From Strigamia acuminata (Eukaryota > Arthropoda > Chilopoda > Geophilomorpha > Linotaeniidae): a DNA stretch of 64,000 bases. This document shows positions 10,621 to 21,756 of the stretch, piece by piece. Under the pieces are notes generated by a model that worked only from the letters and a program-made list of their open reading frames with translations, had not been told where the DNA came from and searched no databases. The stretch lies in the NCBI GenBank assembly GCA_949358305.1, contig OX442319.1, positions 4,960,001 to 5,024,000 of the forward strand. Direction: 5' to 3'. A program made the translations under genes and the position numbers. The first letter of the stretch is position 1. Each line of letters begins with the position of its first letter.

Positions 10621-10912
10621 ATCTAAAGCGAGTTATTTCGCTTTTTGTTTTCTTTTGCATTATATTGCATTGAAACTTGTGCATTTTTTTGTTATTGTTA
10701 TCTCAATACGGCATTGCATCTTTGAGCTATATATTACTGAAAATAAACAAGTTAAGGAATATTTTCGTGTTGGTTGATTTGGATTTATTTAACGCAGAAT
10801 TTTCTTTTATTTACTTCAACCACGCCGCCATTTCTGTGGTGAATTTTGACGGTGTCTTCCGCCACACCGTGGCAGATTTAGGAAGTTGTTGCTTAGTGAA
10901 GATTGTTTACAA

Positions 10913-12843
10913 ATGGAGGTCGCCGCTAACTGTTGGGACGAAATGAATATCAGTTTTTCCACTTGTTGTGATCCGAAATTTCTCATTTGGCCTTTGGTAA
11001 ATCCTAGTTTATTCATATTGATGAAAATTAATTTCTGTTAAATTTAAATTTACAGGAAAATACTAACGAGGTAAATTCAAACAACCAAACAGAAATTATA
11101 AACGCAACTGTAAAACATCCGGTTTGCATGAAATACCCTCCACCACTCAAATACAGGAAAAAATTTATAAAAACACTGATCAGTAAGGTATAAAAAAAAA
11201 TTAAGTAAGAGTTTCATTTTTATTTATAAAAATTGTTGTTAAAAAATTAAAAATTTATTCAATCCTCAGATCGAAGAAACCAAACTCGAAGTTTCCGAAG
11301 AACTGTACGAAGTTTATCTAAAATTACTTCACGAAACAGATCACCAAATTTCATACAAAACTTATTATTCCCAAGTACAATCACACTAGGCGGCGTAGTT
11401 CTGTTTTTGTTGTTTATAGAAAACCAAAAACCACATAAACAGCAACTTTAATCCATTGTTTATCATTAACTTTCACAGAAATACGACATACGGATAAAAC
11501 TAGAAGAAAATGAGAACCTAATTTCCAACTCTACAACAGGACTTACAACGTGGGAAGCATCTTTTTATCTGACCGATTGGTGTTTAGCAAACCAAAACCA
11601 TTTTTACAAAAAGTAAGACGTGTTTTATCCATTAGAAAATGTATTGATTCTAGATAACTGCAGAAACGTGTTGGAATTAGGATGTGGCGTTGGTTTTACT
11701 GGCATTGTGCTCAGTTTGTGCTGTAAACCTTCCGCTTATTGCTTCACAGACGTGCATGAGGCAGTTTTGGAGCAAGTTGTTAGGAATATAGATATAAATA
11801 TCAAGGAAAATCGTCAGAATTGTGAAGTGGTCAAGTTGGATTGGACCGATAACATTTTGGATATAAAAGCCTACGATGTTTTATTAGCTGCTGGTAGCTT
11901 ATTGAGAGCTAGATTTATTATTTTGGTTTTAAAATTGCTTTTTATTTAGATATCGTTTATGATCCTGAAATTATACCTTGTTTAGTCAAGACACTGGATA
12001 AATTGTTAGGTGATATTCCAGTGGCGTACATTGCGTGTACTGTAAGGAATATTGAAACGACCGAACGTTTTCTGGCGGCTTTAGGTAAGATTTGCTTTTG
12101 GGCTCGTGCAGAAAGTCAATAGCTGCGTTCAATTCTAAATGGTTTTCCCCGTTTTCGTCGTTTTCCCACACCGGATGTAGACGCATTTGACATCACATTT
12201 CGGAAATTGGTTTTTCTGAAAACCGATTTCATTCCCGGGCCGCCATTTTGTAATCGAATAGATTGGCGTTGGAAGCACACACAAAAATGTAGGTTTATTC
12301 AATTTATTTGTATAATTATTATGCCTTTAAGAACGATGCGGCCAATTTTCGGCCGCATTTGCGCGATCGAAAGCTGCCGATTTTGGCCGGATCTGTGCGG
12401 TCGAATGTGGCTGGTATTCGGCTGATTTCCCGTTCTTAAATGAATAATAATAATACTACTAATTTAAATAAACTTACATTACGAATGCATTTTGTGATTT
12501 GTCATGTGATCATGTGCAGACTGAGCATGCTCCGTGGCTGTTGAAAGCTGTCGACAGCTGTTGGTAATAACGCTGCTCATGTGCTCAATGTTGAAAACCG
12601 TTTTCATCATTTTTGGAAAACGATAAAAAACGGTTTTTGAAAGCTATTTTAGAATTGAATGCACCTATTTAAAGGTGCTTTCAATCTTAAATGGATTTCT
12701 TTGATTTTGCTGATTTTGTGTTTTTGTTTTCAGAGAATTCAAGTATTTTTTTCGAGAAGAATACTGACAACGTTGAAGCTGTGTTTAATCACTCTAATTC
12801 GACATTTGCTATGTGGAAATTGCAGAAAAGTGTAAATAAATAA
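10913..12843 (+). CDS. EEF2KMT: EEF2KMT / FAM86-type lysine methyltransferase
   Basis: Seven exons: 10913-10996, 11056-11187, 11270-11374, 11479-11612, 11664-11893, 11950-12084, 12734-12843 (309 aa). The N-terminal half carries the family signature VKHPVCMKYPPPLKY and TTGLTTWEAS. The class I SAM-binding motif is VLELGCGVGFTG. Later matches are SAYCFTDVHEAVLEQ, VVKLDWTDN, DIVYDPEIIP and YIACTVRN. Family members are cytosolic methyltransferases that modify Lys525 of elongation factor eEF2. The human protein is about 330 aa, so this is near full length. Intron 4 is only 51 nt. A nearer acceptor (11635) would also keep frame but would leave a 23-nt intron and add residues not found in the family. 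The last intron carries a TIR element. The gene starts about 290 bp after PHGDH on the same strand. Confidence 0.88.
12120..12667. mobile_element. MITE with TA-flanked inverted repeats in EEF2KMT intron 6
   Basis: The left end TAGCTGCGTTCAATTCTAAA (12120) and the right end, read in reverse, TAGGTGCATTCAATTCTAAA match at all but two positions. Both begin with TA, as expected of elements that target TA. The interior has no ORF of note. Confidence 0.75.
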
Positions 12844-12973
12844 GTTTTACTCGGACAAAATCAAAAGACAATTGATTGTGAATGTATTTATTAGTCTCTG
12901 AGCTTATTAACTCAATATATTATGCCCACATTTGTATAAATACAAGATAGACCATTTGGAATTAGCGAAAAGT

Positions 12974-15295
12974 CTAATCTCGATCTTCATCTCGATCTTC
13001 TTCTCGAGGAATGCTGCACACGCATTTATTTAGTTTGAAATTCCCGCTCAACCCGATTCCTTCGCATTGAATCAAAACATTTTTGTCGTCCAATTCCTTA
13101 ATTTGAAATTCAACCTGAAAATTAAATTTAAAAAAAATTAAAAAATGGATTTTTCTTTTGCCACAATTCTAATTACGTTTGTTAGTAACTTCGCTACGTG
13201 AATGGCAGTTTGGGTGTGCAGTGTAATCGGTCCCGTTTTAATCCGCGACGTTCCGCTCGCGAGAGCCATTAAAATCACGAGCTGGAAAATTCAAAATCAA
13301 CATAAAAGTGCATTTAAAACTCACCCGACCTTACTTGGTCTTGAAGATAACCATCAACGCAAGATTTATTCTCAAGATTCTCTAGTAATTCTTCAGCCGC
13401 TGTTTGTCCAACACGTTCGGCCGACACTCCCTTTTTCCCCAGACCGGAGCCGCCGATTTGACATCCGGTAGAAGTCTCCGCAACCAGTCTAAGGTTGGAA
13501 AAAGGTTACGGCGCTTATTTGTGGAAATACGGTGTACCATACTGCCTCGAATAAAAGCCGGGCGTTTATTTTATTTTTTCGACTCGCTTGCCAGGCGCTT
13601 ATTCAAAACCAGGCGATTATTCAAGCCAGGCCTCTATCCAAAAAAAAAAGTTGAAAATAAATTTTGTTGAACGAATTTTTATTTCTATTAACGTTTTATT
13701 AACGTTATTCATACGTTTTTAACCAATTTTCCGGTTAACCCGGCGTTTATTCGGGGCCGGCACTTATTGGTTTTTCGGCCGGCGGTTGGCCGACGCTTAA
13801 TTACGCCCGGCCCTTATTCAAGGCAGTACGGTATTATTTTATAATAAAAAAAATTTAATTTACATTATCCCACTTCCGTTTCCCACAGAAGTTTGTTCCG
13901 TCTCTCGAACCACGCTGATGTCGACCGGAACACTCTTGTACATCTTCTGAATAACACTCGTTGCAACGCTGGACATCTGATGCGCCATTTTGATGGGGAG
14001 AACACCGGCAACGAACGACTGGCCAGTAATACGCGTGATCTCGCCAAATTCCAATAAATCGGCCGCTTTCAACTGGCTTACTGGTACCGTCATCACGTGC
14101 ACTTCGCCGCCGCCTTTCGGATAATACCCGCTAAAGAGGAGGAAGCAAATGAAAGGAAAAAGAAAGATTTAATTTTGATTTTCTTTCACCACTATTATCT
14201 TACCGCTTTATAATTCGAGCATCGAACTTACACCCAAATTTCTCAGCGATCGGTTTAAACACTGACGTTGTGTAGTCGAATTGCGGTGCCATGTCCGCAT
14301 TCGTGCCGCCCTTTAGAATGACCCTGGCCGGCGCATCGGCGAAGATCATGCACGGCAAAGCAACTTGCAATAAAAGCCCAACACTCCTAAAATAAAATTA
14401 AAATTAATAAAAACATCACAAAATGACGAAAAATCAACAGAAAATGATAAAAATCGACGAAAAATCAACAGAAAATGATAAAAATCGACGAAAAATCAAC
14501 AGAAAATGATAAAAATCGACGAAAAATCAACAGAAAATGATAAAAATCGACGAAAAATCAACAGAAAATGATAAAAATCGACCAAAAATCAACAGAAAAT
14601 GATAAAAATCAGCGAAAAATGATGAAAAATCAACAGAAAATAATAAAAATCAGTCAAAAATGATGAAAAATCAACGAAAAATGATGAAAAATCAACAAAA
14701 AATGATGAAAAATCAACGAAAAATAATGAAAAATCAACGAAAAATGATGAAAAATCGACGAAAAATGATGAAAAATCAACGAAAAATGATGAAAAATCAA
14801 CGAAAAATGATGAAAACTGCAACAAATAAATTAATAATGAAATTATTTCTTTCTTGTACCCTGCTGTGCGAGTGTCGGCTGTAAATGACGCTCCGGTTAG
14901 CTTGCCAGGGTGGAAAGTAATTTCCGTGGATCCGATTTCATCTCCTTCTAATTTCCCTTGGCACAAATCGCGAACCAAACGCAAACCGGTCAAATGTTGC
15001 GCTCTGAAAGGGAATTGAATTTAATTTGGTCAATTATTGCGTTAATCCGAATTAACGTGTATACCCTAGACCGGGTTTACTTCGACCTCCTCGAATATTG
15101 TAGATGCGAATTGGTTTTCGTAAAAGAGCGCAGAAAGCGATTGACATTCGTAGTATTTGTCCACCCTATGAGAGTAAAATGGAATTTAATAAAAATTTGG
15201 CTTGTAATTCGATTTTATTTTATTTTATTTCATTTTTCATGTACCCCTTCAAGCACAGCTCCGTCAATTTCGATTGGTTTAACCGCAGTGTCCAT
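12974..15295 (-). CDS. RTCA: RNA 3'-terminal phosphate cyclase
   Basis: Eight exons read on the minus strand: 15245-15295, 15065-15165, 14860-15003, 14204-14386, 13864-14130, 13335-13488, 13177-13281, 12974-13114 (381 aa). Starting at ATG 15295 the product runs [105 protein letters not shown] and [14 protein letters not shown], in the order of animal RTCA. The enzyme converts RNA 3'-phosphates to 2',3'-cyclic phosphates with ATP through an adenylylated enzyme; the conserved His near the C-terminus is in the LHTQTAIH segment (position inferred from family). A C-terminal EEDRDEDRD tail replaces the mammalian end. The gene is convergent with EEF2KMT (130 bp apart) and head-to-head with DBT. Introns carry a MITE and a minisatellite. 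Confidence 0.93.
13528..13832. mobile_element. MITE in an RTCA intron
   Basis: The left segment has ATACTGCCTCGAATAA followed by AAGCCGGGCG. The right end read in reverse gives GTACTGCCTTGAATAA followed by GGGCCGGGCG. Several internal GGCGYTTATT motifs repeat in the same orientation. No coding capacity; ends are approximate. Confidence 0.6.
14408..14815. repeat. Minisatellite in an RTCA intron (31-bp then 21-bp units)
   Basis: The first part repeats a 31-bp unit built from ATCGACGAAAAATCAACAG and AAAATGATAAAA. From about 14655 the unit is 21 bp with core AAAATCAACGAAAAATGATG. The longer unit looks like the short one plus one extra A-tract module of about 10 bp, so A-tracts recur at about 10-11-bp spacing throughout. 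Confidence 0.92.
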
Positions 15296-15578
15296 TTTAA
15301 GTATTTTTTTTCTGTAAATGAAGTTAACGTGGACAGACGGCCATTTTGGTTGTTATCGGAATTGGTTCCAAGTTACACCGCATGTGTACACGTTTTATTT
15401 TTTAAATATAGATACTATTTATTTATTTATTTATTTATTATTTTGGTAGATTAAATTAAAAAACAAAAATTAATGACTTTTCTAATTTTTCTACAACGTG
15501 CACCTGTCTGTGCGTAGATGCGCCAATGCGGGCACTTCACGTCTGTGAATTTACTTCCTCTACTGTGGCTTGACAATT
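15296..15578. promoter_or_regulatory. Shared RTCA/DBT bidirectional promoter region
   Basis: The start codons of RTCA (minus, 15295) and DBT (plus, 15579) are 283 bp apart with nothing coding between them. It contains a short ATTT run (15415-15440) and no clear TATA box. A shared promoter is inferred from geometry only. Confidence 0.55.
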
Positions 15579-18500
15579 ATGTTACACTTCCTACTACGAA
15601 GACCAACCGTCGCTAAACAGATATTTCGAAACACTAGAATTATTACTGTACGTTCTTTCTATCACGATTGTGTAAAATTTTACAAGTTGTTATCGTCAAT
15701 GAAACTGAACACTTTGAAAAAACAATTTTTTTCCTCATTACTTATTTTTCTTTTTTTCTTTTTAGAAAAATAATTGAAATTGATGACATTTTGACTGTTT
15801 TTCTAGGTAATACATAAATCAGATCACAGTGCAGTCGTACACACTCAATCGTGGAGAAATCGCAACAAATGTGACCATTTCCCAAATAAATACTTTCACA
15901 CATCACAAAGTAATAATACAGAAGTATTTTTATATTAATCCCACCAATTAAATTTTAAAATACTTTAATTATACTTTTCACAGCTTACCATGAAATTGTG
16001 CAGTTTTTTTTATCGGATATTGGGGAAGGAATTCGAGAAGTTTCTTTAAAGGAATGGTGAGAAGATAACCGATAATCTCTTACCGTATTACCCACTTTAA
16101 GCCGCATGCCATTGGACATGGGTTTACCGGGCGTTATTTCTGCAGATTATTACTAAAATCTGGGTAAATTTATAGAAATTTAGGCCAATTTTCTACATTT
16201 TGGGCATCTAAAAATGCTTTTTATGCTTATTTAGACTCAATTCTTATTAAAAAAATTCGCAAATACACCGGCATGCTGGTAAAACTCGCATTATACTGGC
16301 ATGCGGCTTAAAGCGTGGTAAAACGGTAATAATCAAACAGAAATTGACATTACTGTACGTTATTTTTATATTTTTTTCTTTCTGTTTATTAATTTAAAAT
16401 CAAGGTACGTCAAAGTTGGTGATAATGTGAAGCAATTTGATGCAATTTGTGAGGTGCAAAGCGACAAGGCATCGGTGACGATAACCAGTCGGTACGATGG
16501 GATTATTGAGAAGCTTCATTATGACATCGATGATACGGCATTGGTTGGAAAAGCTCTAGTTGATATAAAGATTGATGATGATGGTAATTTTTGGGATGTT
16601 TTTATTTTTATTTTTTTTTATTGTTTAAATTAATGGAAAGATTGACAATTTTAGCGTCTCATACGCAAGCTTTGGACGAAGTACAGGAGCAAGATGCTGT
16701 TATATTATCCCAAACAGCCGATCAAGTAATGAGTACATTTGATAAAGTGCTCACTACACCAGCTGTCAGAAGGATGGCGATGGAATATAAAGTAAACATT
16801 TTTTTTAGGAAAAGGTTGATTTTTAGGATAATATTTGATTTTTTTAGGGAAAAATTTGGTATTTTATGGGAAAATTTAGTATTTTATGGGTAAATTTGGT
16901 ATTTTATGGGAGAATTTGATATTTTATTGGAAAATTTGATATTTTATTGGAAATTTTGATATTTTATTGGAAATTTTGATATTTTATTGGAAATTTTGAT
17001 ATTTTATTGGAGATTTTGTTATTTTATTGGAAAATTAGATATTTTATTGGAAAATTTGATATTTTAATGGAAAATTTGATATTTTATTGGAAAATTTGTT
17101 ATTTTATTGGAAAATTAGATATTTTATTGGAAAATTTGATATTTTAATGAAAATTTTGATATTTTATTGGAAAATTTGTTATTTTATTGGAAAATTCGAC
17201 ATTTTTTAGGAGAATTTGATAGTTTATAAAAAAAAGATTATGTTGAGTAAACATTAATTTTTTTAATTAAAAAATATATTAAAAAGTTTAAATAGTTAAA
17301 TAGTTTAACTCCCAACTTCATAATTTTTTTAAAAATAGATCCGATTGAGTGATGTTCAAGGCTCGGGTAAAGAAGGCAGAGTTCTAAAAGACGATGTCCT
17401 CAAATATCTCGATTCACCAAAACCAAGCTCAAAGTCGAGTCCCCAGCCTGCCGAACCACCCACAACCACAAAACCAACTCCAACACTCTACAAACCACAA
17501 CCACCACCAACAACTAAACCGCAAATCACCTTACCAAGAGACCGGACCGAGGCAATCAAAGGATTTACCAAAGCAATGGCAAAAACAATGTCGGCAGCTA
17601 ACAAAATCCCCCACTTCGGCTACTACGACGAAATCAACCTTTCGGAACTGGTCAAAATGCGCAGCCATCTCAAGGAAATGGCCAAAGAAAGGGGAGTACG
17701 CTTTTCCTACATGCCAGTTTTTATAAAAGTAAATTGACAACTTTTTTGCCTCCCTTTACCAAATTATAAACCTTAAATTTCGGTTTTAGACAAAAGATTT
17801 AATCTGCTTTTGCAGGCCGCTTCGATGGCGTTGAACCAGTATCCGGTTTTAAATGCAACCGTGGACGACCAATGTGAAAATATCACGTACAAAGCCGCCC
17901 ACAACATCGGGGTGGCCATGGACACGAGTATAGGCTTAGTCGTGCCAAATATTAAAAACGTTCAAGGGTTGAGTATACTTGAGATAGCCAGTGACATAAA
18001 CCGGCTTCATGATGTCGGCAAAAAGGGCCAGCTTGGAACGAAGGATTTGACGGGAGGAACTTTTACGCTTTCAAACATAGGATCGGTAATAATTTCCTTT
18101 GTTTTCACTCATCAATTTAGTAGGCACATTCTTAAAGTAATTTAGACCATATACTCTTGTTCGACTCAAGAGTATACCCTTCTCCCATTGGCCACTGGTG
18201 TAGTGATCCAAAAATGTAGTAATAATCATAATAAAAATAAGAACTACTTCCAGAACTACTTCTCCTAGTGGAGATTCTTTACTCTATGGTAATAGTAATA
18301 CAGACTGGAGTTAGGAGTAATGCGGCTCGGCCAATGGGAGAAGGGTATACTCTTGAGTCGAACAAGAGTATAGTGATGATTATTATTGTGGTTTACTCTA
18401 AATAAACAATAACTGCTTCAAAATTGTACTTACGATTGAGATGTTTGCGACCGATCTATCGGAAATCCATTGACCTATTTAGGTCGTTTATTTTCAGCCC

Positions 18501-19546
18501 GTTTAAACCCATTTAATTGAGCTTTTAAACAAGAATCTTGTTTAAAAGTTCGTGCAAACGGATTTAAACGACCGTTTATGAGTTATTGAATGCGCCTACT
18601 GTTTTAAGTCAGAGTGGTAGGGTGGCCAGATATTGGAAATAAAAAAATGGTACACTGATTAGCGATACAAAATTGCCAAACTAGAAATAATCTCTTGACG
18701 CACTTTCTTCGAATGCCGGAACAAGAACTGCCAACACAATTAGGTTGAAATGTGAACCGGTACTCTTTGGTGTGAACATTTTAACTCAATCTTGTTCTTA
18801 ATAAATAATAATCAAGAAGTCATTAGGTGTGTTCAATTTGCGAAAGAAAAGACGAATCTTTTCTTTTCTTTGTTGTGGACACCGGAAGTGACGTAAAACA
18901 TGTAATGCATCATATTGGTAGATGGAACATGCAGAATGTTCGTTTTTACGATAAAAACAAACATTTTGAACGTGACCTGATTGCCAATTCCCTTTTAGAA
19001 TCGATGTCGCATTTTTGTCATTTCCTGTGTCCAAAAGGAAGAAAAGGAAAGATTTATAACTCCAATATGCGGAAACATGCGCACAACATTTAAATAAAAA
19101 ACATGATTTTATGATTGTGACTATACTGATTTAAGAATTTGCTCCATTTTGAATTTGTTTTGTCAAAAACTATTAGTTTTTGTTTTTTCTGTTTTCGAAG
19201 AGTCTTTTTAATGATTTATTTATTTCTGTATCAATAGATTGGTGGCACTTATGCAAAACCAGTTATTTTTGCACCCCAAGTTGCAATTGGAGCTGTGGGG
19301 AAGATTCAGGTGAGTCAGATGAATCTTTAAAATGTTGGAAGTTTTGTGATTTTTTTATTTATTTGATATTTGACTCAGGTGTTGCCTAGATATGACAGAG
19401 AAGGCAATGTTGTTAAGACATTTATCATGCAAGTCAGTTGGTCAGCTGATCATAGGATAATCGATGGTGCTACTATGGCAAGGTTTTCTAACCTCTGGAA
19501 AGATTATTTAGAAAATCCTGTCACCATGTTACTAGATTTAAAATAA
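15579..19546 (+). CDS. DBT: Branched-chain 2-oxoacid dehydrogenase E2 (dihydrolipoyl transacylase)
   Basis: Eight exons: 15579-15669, 15984-16056, 16405-16583, 16655-16791, 17339-17728, 17816-18085, 19238-19309, 19379-19546 (459 aa). Exon 1 encodes a basic, Arg-rich N-terminus ([18 protein letters not shown]) fitting a mitochondrial presequence. The lipoyl domain follows, with [11 protein letters not shown] and the lipoylated Lys in QSDKASVTI. The peripheral-subunit-binding domain spans [13 protein letters not shown] into [17 protein letters not shown], then a Pro/Thr-rich linker. The catalytic domain contains [22 protein letters not shown] and the active-site HxxxDG in [13 protein letters not shown]2 transfers branched acyl groups to CoA in the matrix and forms the core of the complex degrading Leu, Ile and Val. 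The gene is complete; its large introns carry MITEs and a 20-bp minisatellite. Confidence 0.95.
16080..16329. mobile_element. 250-bp MITE in DBT intron 2
   Basis: Inverted ends: left TTACCGTATTACCCACTTTA then AGCCGCATGCCA; right, in reverse, TTACCGTTTTACCACGCTTT then AAGCCGCATGCCA. The ends agree over about 32 bp with a few changes. No ORF. Confidence 0.8.
16815..17225. repeat. 20-bp minisatellite in DBT intron 4
   Basis: About 20 units of 20 bp built on GGAAAATTTGATATTTTATT, with scattered A/T changes. It spans most of the intron. Unlike the other arrays the period is 20, not 21. Confidence 0.93.
18150..18372. mobile_element. 223-bp foldback MITE with 44-bp perfect inverted ends, DBT intron 6
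   Basis: The first 44 bp (18150-18193, beginning TATACTCTTGTTCGAC) and the last 44 bp (18329-18372) are perfect reverse complements. Each arm also contains its own inverted repeat, TACTCTTG ... CAAGAGTA. The flanks are compatible with a TA target. Perfect arms imply a young or still-mobile copy. Confidence 0.88.
18522..18548. repeat. Perfect 13-bp-arm hairpin in DBT intron 6
   Basis: CTTTTAAACAAGA and TCTTGTTTAAAAG are separated by one A. It lies inside another repeat-like stretch (about 18390-18600) that ends in GAATGCGCCTA, resembling the end of the 12120 MITE. Confidence 0.65.
18845..19050. mobile_element. Imperfect inverted-repeat element, DBT intron 6
   Basis: Left arm TGTGGACACCGGAAGTGACG and right arm (reverse) TTTGGACACAGGAAATGACA, both preceded by CTTTTCTT-type pyrimidine runs. 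The arms match imperfectly over about 43 bp. Probably an old MITE. Confidence 0.45.
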
Positions 19547-19869
19547 AAGAGCAATAATTGTAATATTAAATATGGTTGCACTAAAATTAAGTGTCAGTAT
19601 CTTATTCTTTTCTCTGAAGATGTCGTGGCGTTGTTCGCACCAGAAAATTTGGGCTAGCTTAGTCTTCGAACCTAGTCCTGAAAGTCGGTGCGAACTATCG
19701 TTTGCAAGCGTTTGTTTTATAATATCTGTCTAAATATGTGGGAAGGCAGAATTGAACAGGTGAGAATCTTCATTATGATATTTGTGTGTCGTATTGTTGA
19801 AATAAAAGGACTTGTTTTCAGTTATCACTTTGAGATTTTGTGGTCACTGTTTCATTCAGAATGTCAAGT

Positions 19870-19985
19870 TGTTTAGACAAAAGTAAGGCATTTTTAGACA
19901 AACAATAAAGCATTTTAAGACAAAAATACTAAGACATTTTTCAACAAAAAGGGCATTTTTAGAAGAAAAAAAAATATTTTTAAAA
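19870..19985. repeat. Decayed minisatellite after DBT
   Basis: About five loose units of AGACAAAA followed by GGCATTTTT, similar in design to the 8392 array but strongly diverged. Confidence 0.5.
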
Positions 19986-19987
19986 AG

Positions 19988-20191
19988 GATGGTACTTACC
20001 GATTCTGTATCGACTTCAGACAACTGAACAAGATCACGGAGAAAGACGTCTATCAAATGCCATCGATTTCTATGATTTTGGCGTGCCTAGGTGGGAGTGT
20101 CTTCTTTACGACACTAGACTTGACAAAGGGTTATTACCAAATAAAGCTAAAGCCCAGCGACAAGTCGACGACGGCTTTTGCCACACCTTAG
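19988..20191 (+). pseudogene. Ty3-type reverse transcriptase fragment
   Basis: An open frame of 67 codons gives DGTYRFCIDFRQLNKITEKD, then YQMPSISMILACLGG and TTLDLTKGYYQIKLKP, which match the fingers/palm region of Ty3-type RT up to the first catalytic Asp (TLDLTKGYY). It ends in a TAG at 20189 and has neither the xxDD box nor flanking domains. It is a dead fragment in the DBT 3' flank. Confidence 0.85.
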
Positions 20192-20723
20192 GGCAAAAAC
20201 ATGCATTTAGAGGCCGGGCCAGCTATTAAAATATTGCCCTTTCGGGGCGGCACTCCCTAACGTATGGTGCCCTTGAGTTTGAGCAGTAATTGACATATGA
20301 TATGATTGTCCATATTGTCCAGGCAGGCACCAATTTATTTAATTTATTTACGTTTTGCAGACATAAGGTGTTCGACCGGGCCAAACTGAAAAAATAGCGA
20401 CCGATTTAGTCTGCTTTCAGTTGTAGTGGGCATGTTCACATCATTTAAACAGCAAAATATATTTTAATTGCAATTTCAAATAGACTTTTTTTGCCACTTT
20501 AACCAACCTTGACAAAGCCATGCATTGGCAAATATTTATCTTGTGTATGCACAGATGTTGTAATTTCACATTTTCTGGGCTAGTAAGAAAAATCAGCAAT
20601 GTTGAAACATGTGTTTAATTTCAGCAAACATATCAATAAAAATTGATAAAGAAAACCCATATATACACATGTAAATACCAGAACTTAATGTACCTTGTGT
20701 TTCATCCATCAAACTACCACAAA

Positions 20724-21183
20724 ATGCATTCTTCGATTTTGCTGTTGCCGTTGTTGGTGGCCGTTGCAGCTGGAATGGTTTGTCCACCCAACTTTTGCGA
20801 AAACGTCCCCTGTGCCAATATCGAATCGTGCGAACACGGCTTTCTGAAAGAAAAGGGCAGCTTTTGTGGATGTTGCGATGTCTGCGTTACCTACATTCGT
20901 AAGTTATCATTTCATGCACAGATTATTGATTTTATCCATATGGAAAGAGTCAACTATTAATTACACGATGTCTTACATGTTAATTAGGTGAAAGCGACGA
21001 TTGTCACACGCAGTTTTTTGGTTTGCCAATGCTAAGTCAGTGTGAAAGAGGAACCTTCTGCAACCCTTACACTCACAAGTGTGAGTCTGTAAGTATAATT
21101 TTGTTTGACTCTGCAATTCCTGTAAACGGATAGTTGCATCAATTTAATTTTTCCAGTTCAAGACACTCTTTCCAAAAAAATAA
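20724..21183 (+). CDS. Small secreted cysteine-rich protein, copy A
   Basis: Three exons: 20724-20898, 20988-21088, 21157-21183 (100 aa). The N-terminus MHSSILLLPLLVAVAAG is a clear signal peptide. The mature chain has VCPPNFCENVPC, then CGCCDVC, then a second-exon module ending GTFCNPYTHKC, about a dozen cysteines. The spacing recalls arthropod single-domain protease-inhibitor-like or IGFBP-N-like proteins, but I cannot name the family with certainty. The last exon codes for FKTLFPKK, unlike its paralogues, which end at Gln. About 200 bp of 5' flank (20515-20720) with CATTGGCAAATATTTATCTT and a TATATA box is shared with copies B, C and D. Confidence 0.85.
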
Positions 21184-21756
21184 TGCCTGACAGAACCTGT
21201 GAAAATATTAATTGAGTAATAAAAAATAAAATATCGATTTTGAAAATGATGTTTGTACATTTTTTATTGACCTTATCACAAAACTGTACTACTAATCACG
21301 TTCGTGGACCATTTGGTCCATTAAGTCACATTAGTGACTGCCTACCAGAGCGCCCCCTGTATTTTTCCGTATTGAACATTCACTTATGCTAATTCCTGTA
21401 TCCAAGATGTCCGCGTACTTATTTCGTGCTTGACTAGAACTTTCAGAAAACATACAAACATAGCAGTACATACGGTAACAAATTGATGCTATATAACGAT
21501 ATTTACATTCAATATGTTAATATTCCTTCGAAATTTGTGGGGTGTTTGTGTTTGGTTTGTTCTATAGATTTGTTTTACGATGGGATTATAAAGTAGTGTT
21601 ACTTAACCAGAAGAGATGGTCAGTGCACTTGATTTATGTTGTGGTAAGAAAAACAAGAGTGTGTATACTTAGTTTTTAAAGACAATATTTTATTTTCATA
21701 ATCTTAACATTACTTAATTAATAATTTTAAAACATCATTTTGTTGGAGTGATTTGT

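Noticed and set aside
11613-11635. 23-nt intron in EEF2KMT
   Set aside because: It would be below usual spliceable size and adds residues absent from the family; the 51-nt intron to 11663 fits both frame and alignment.
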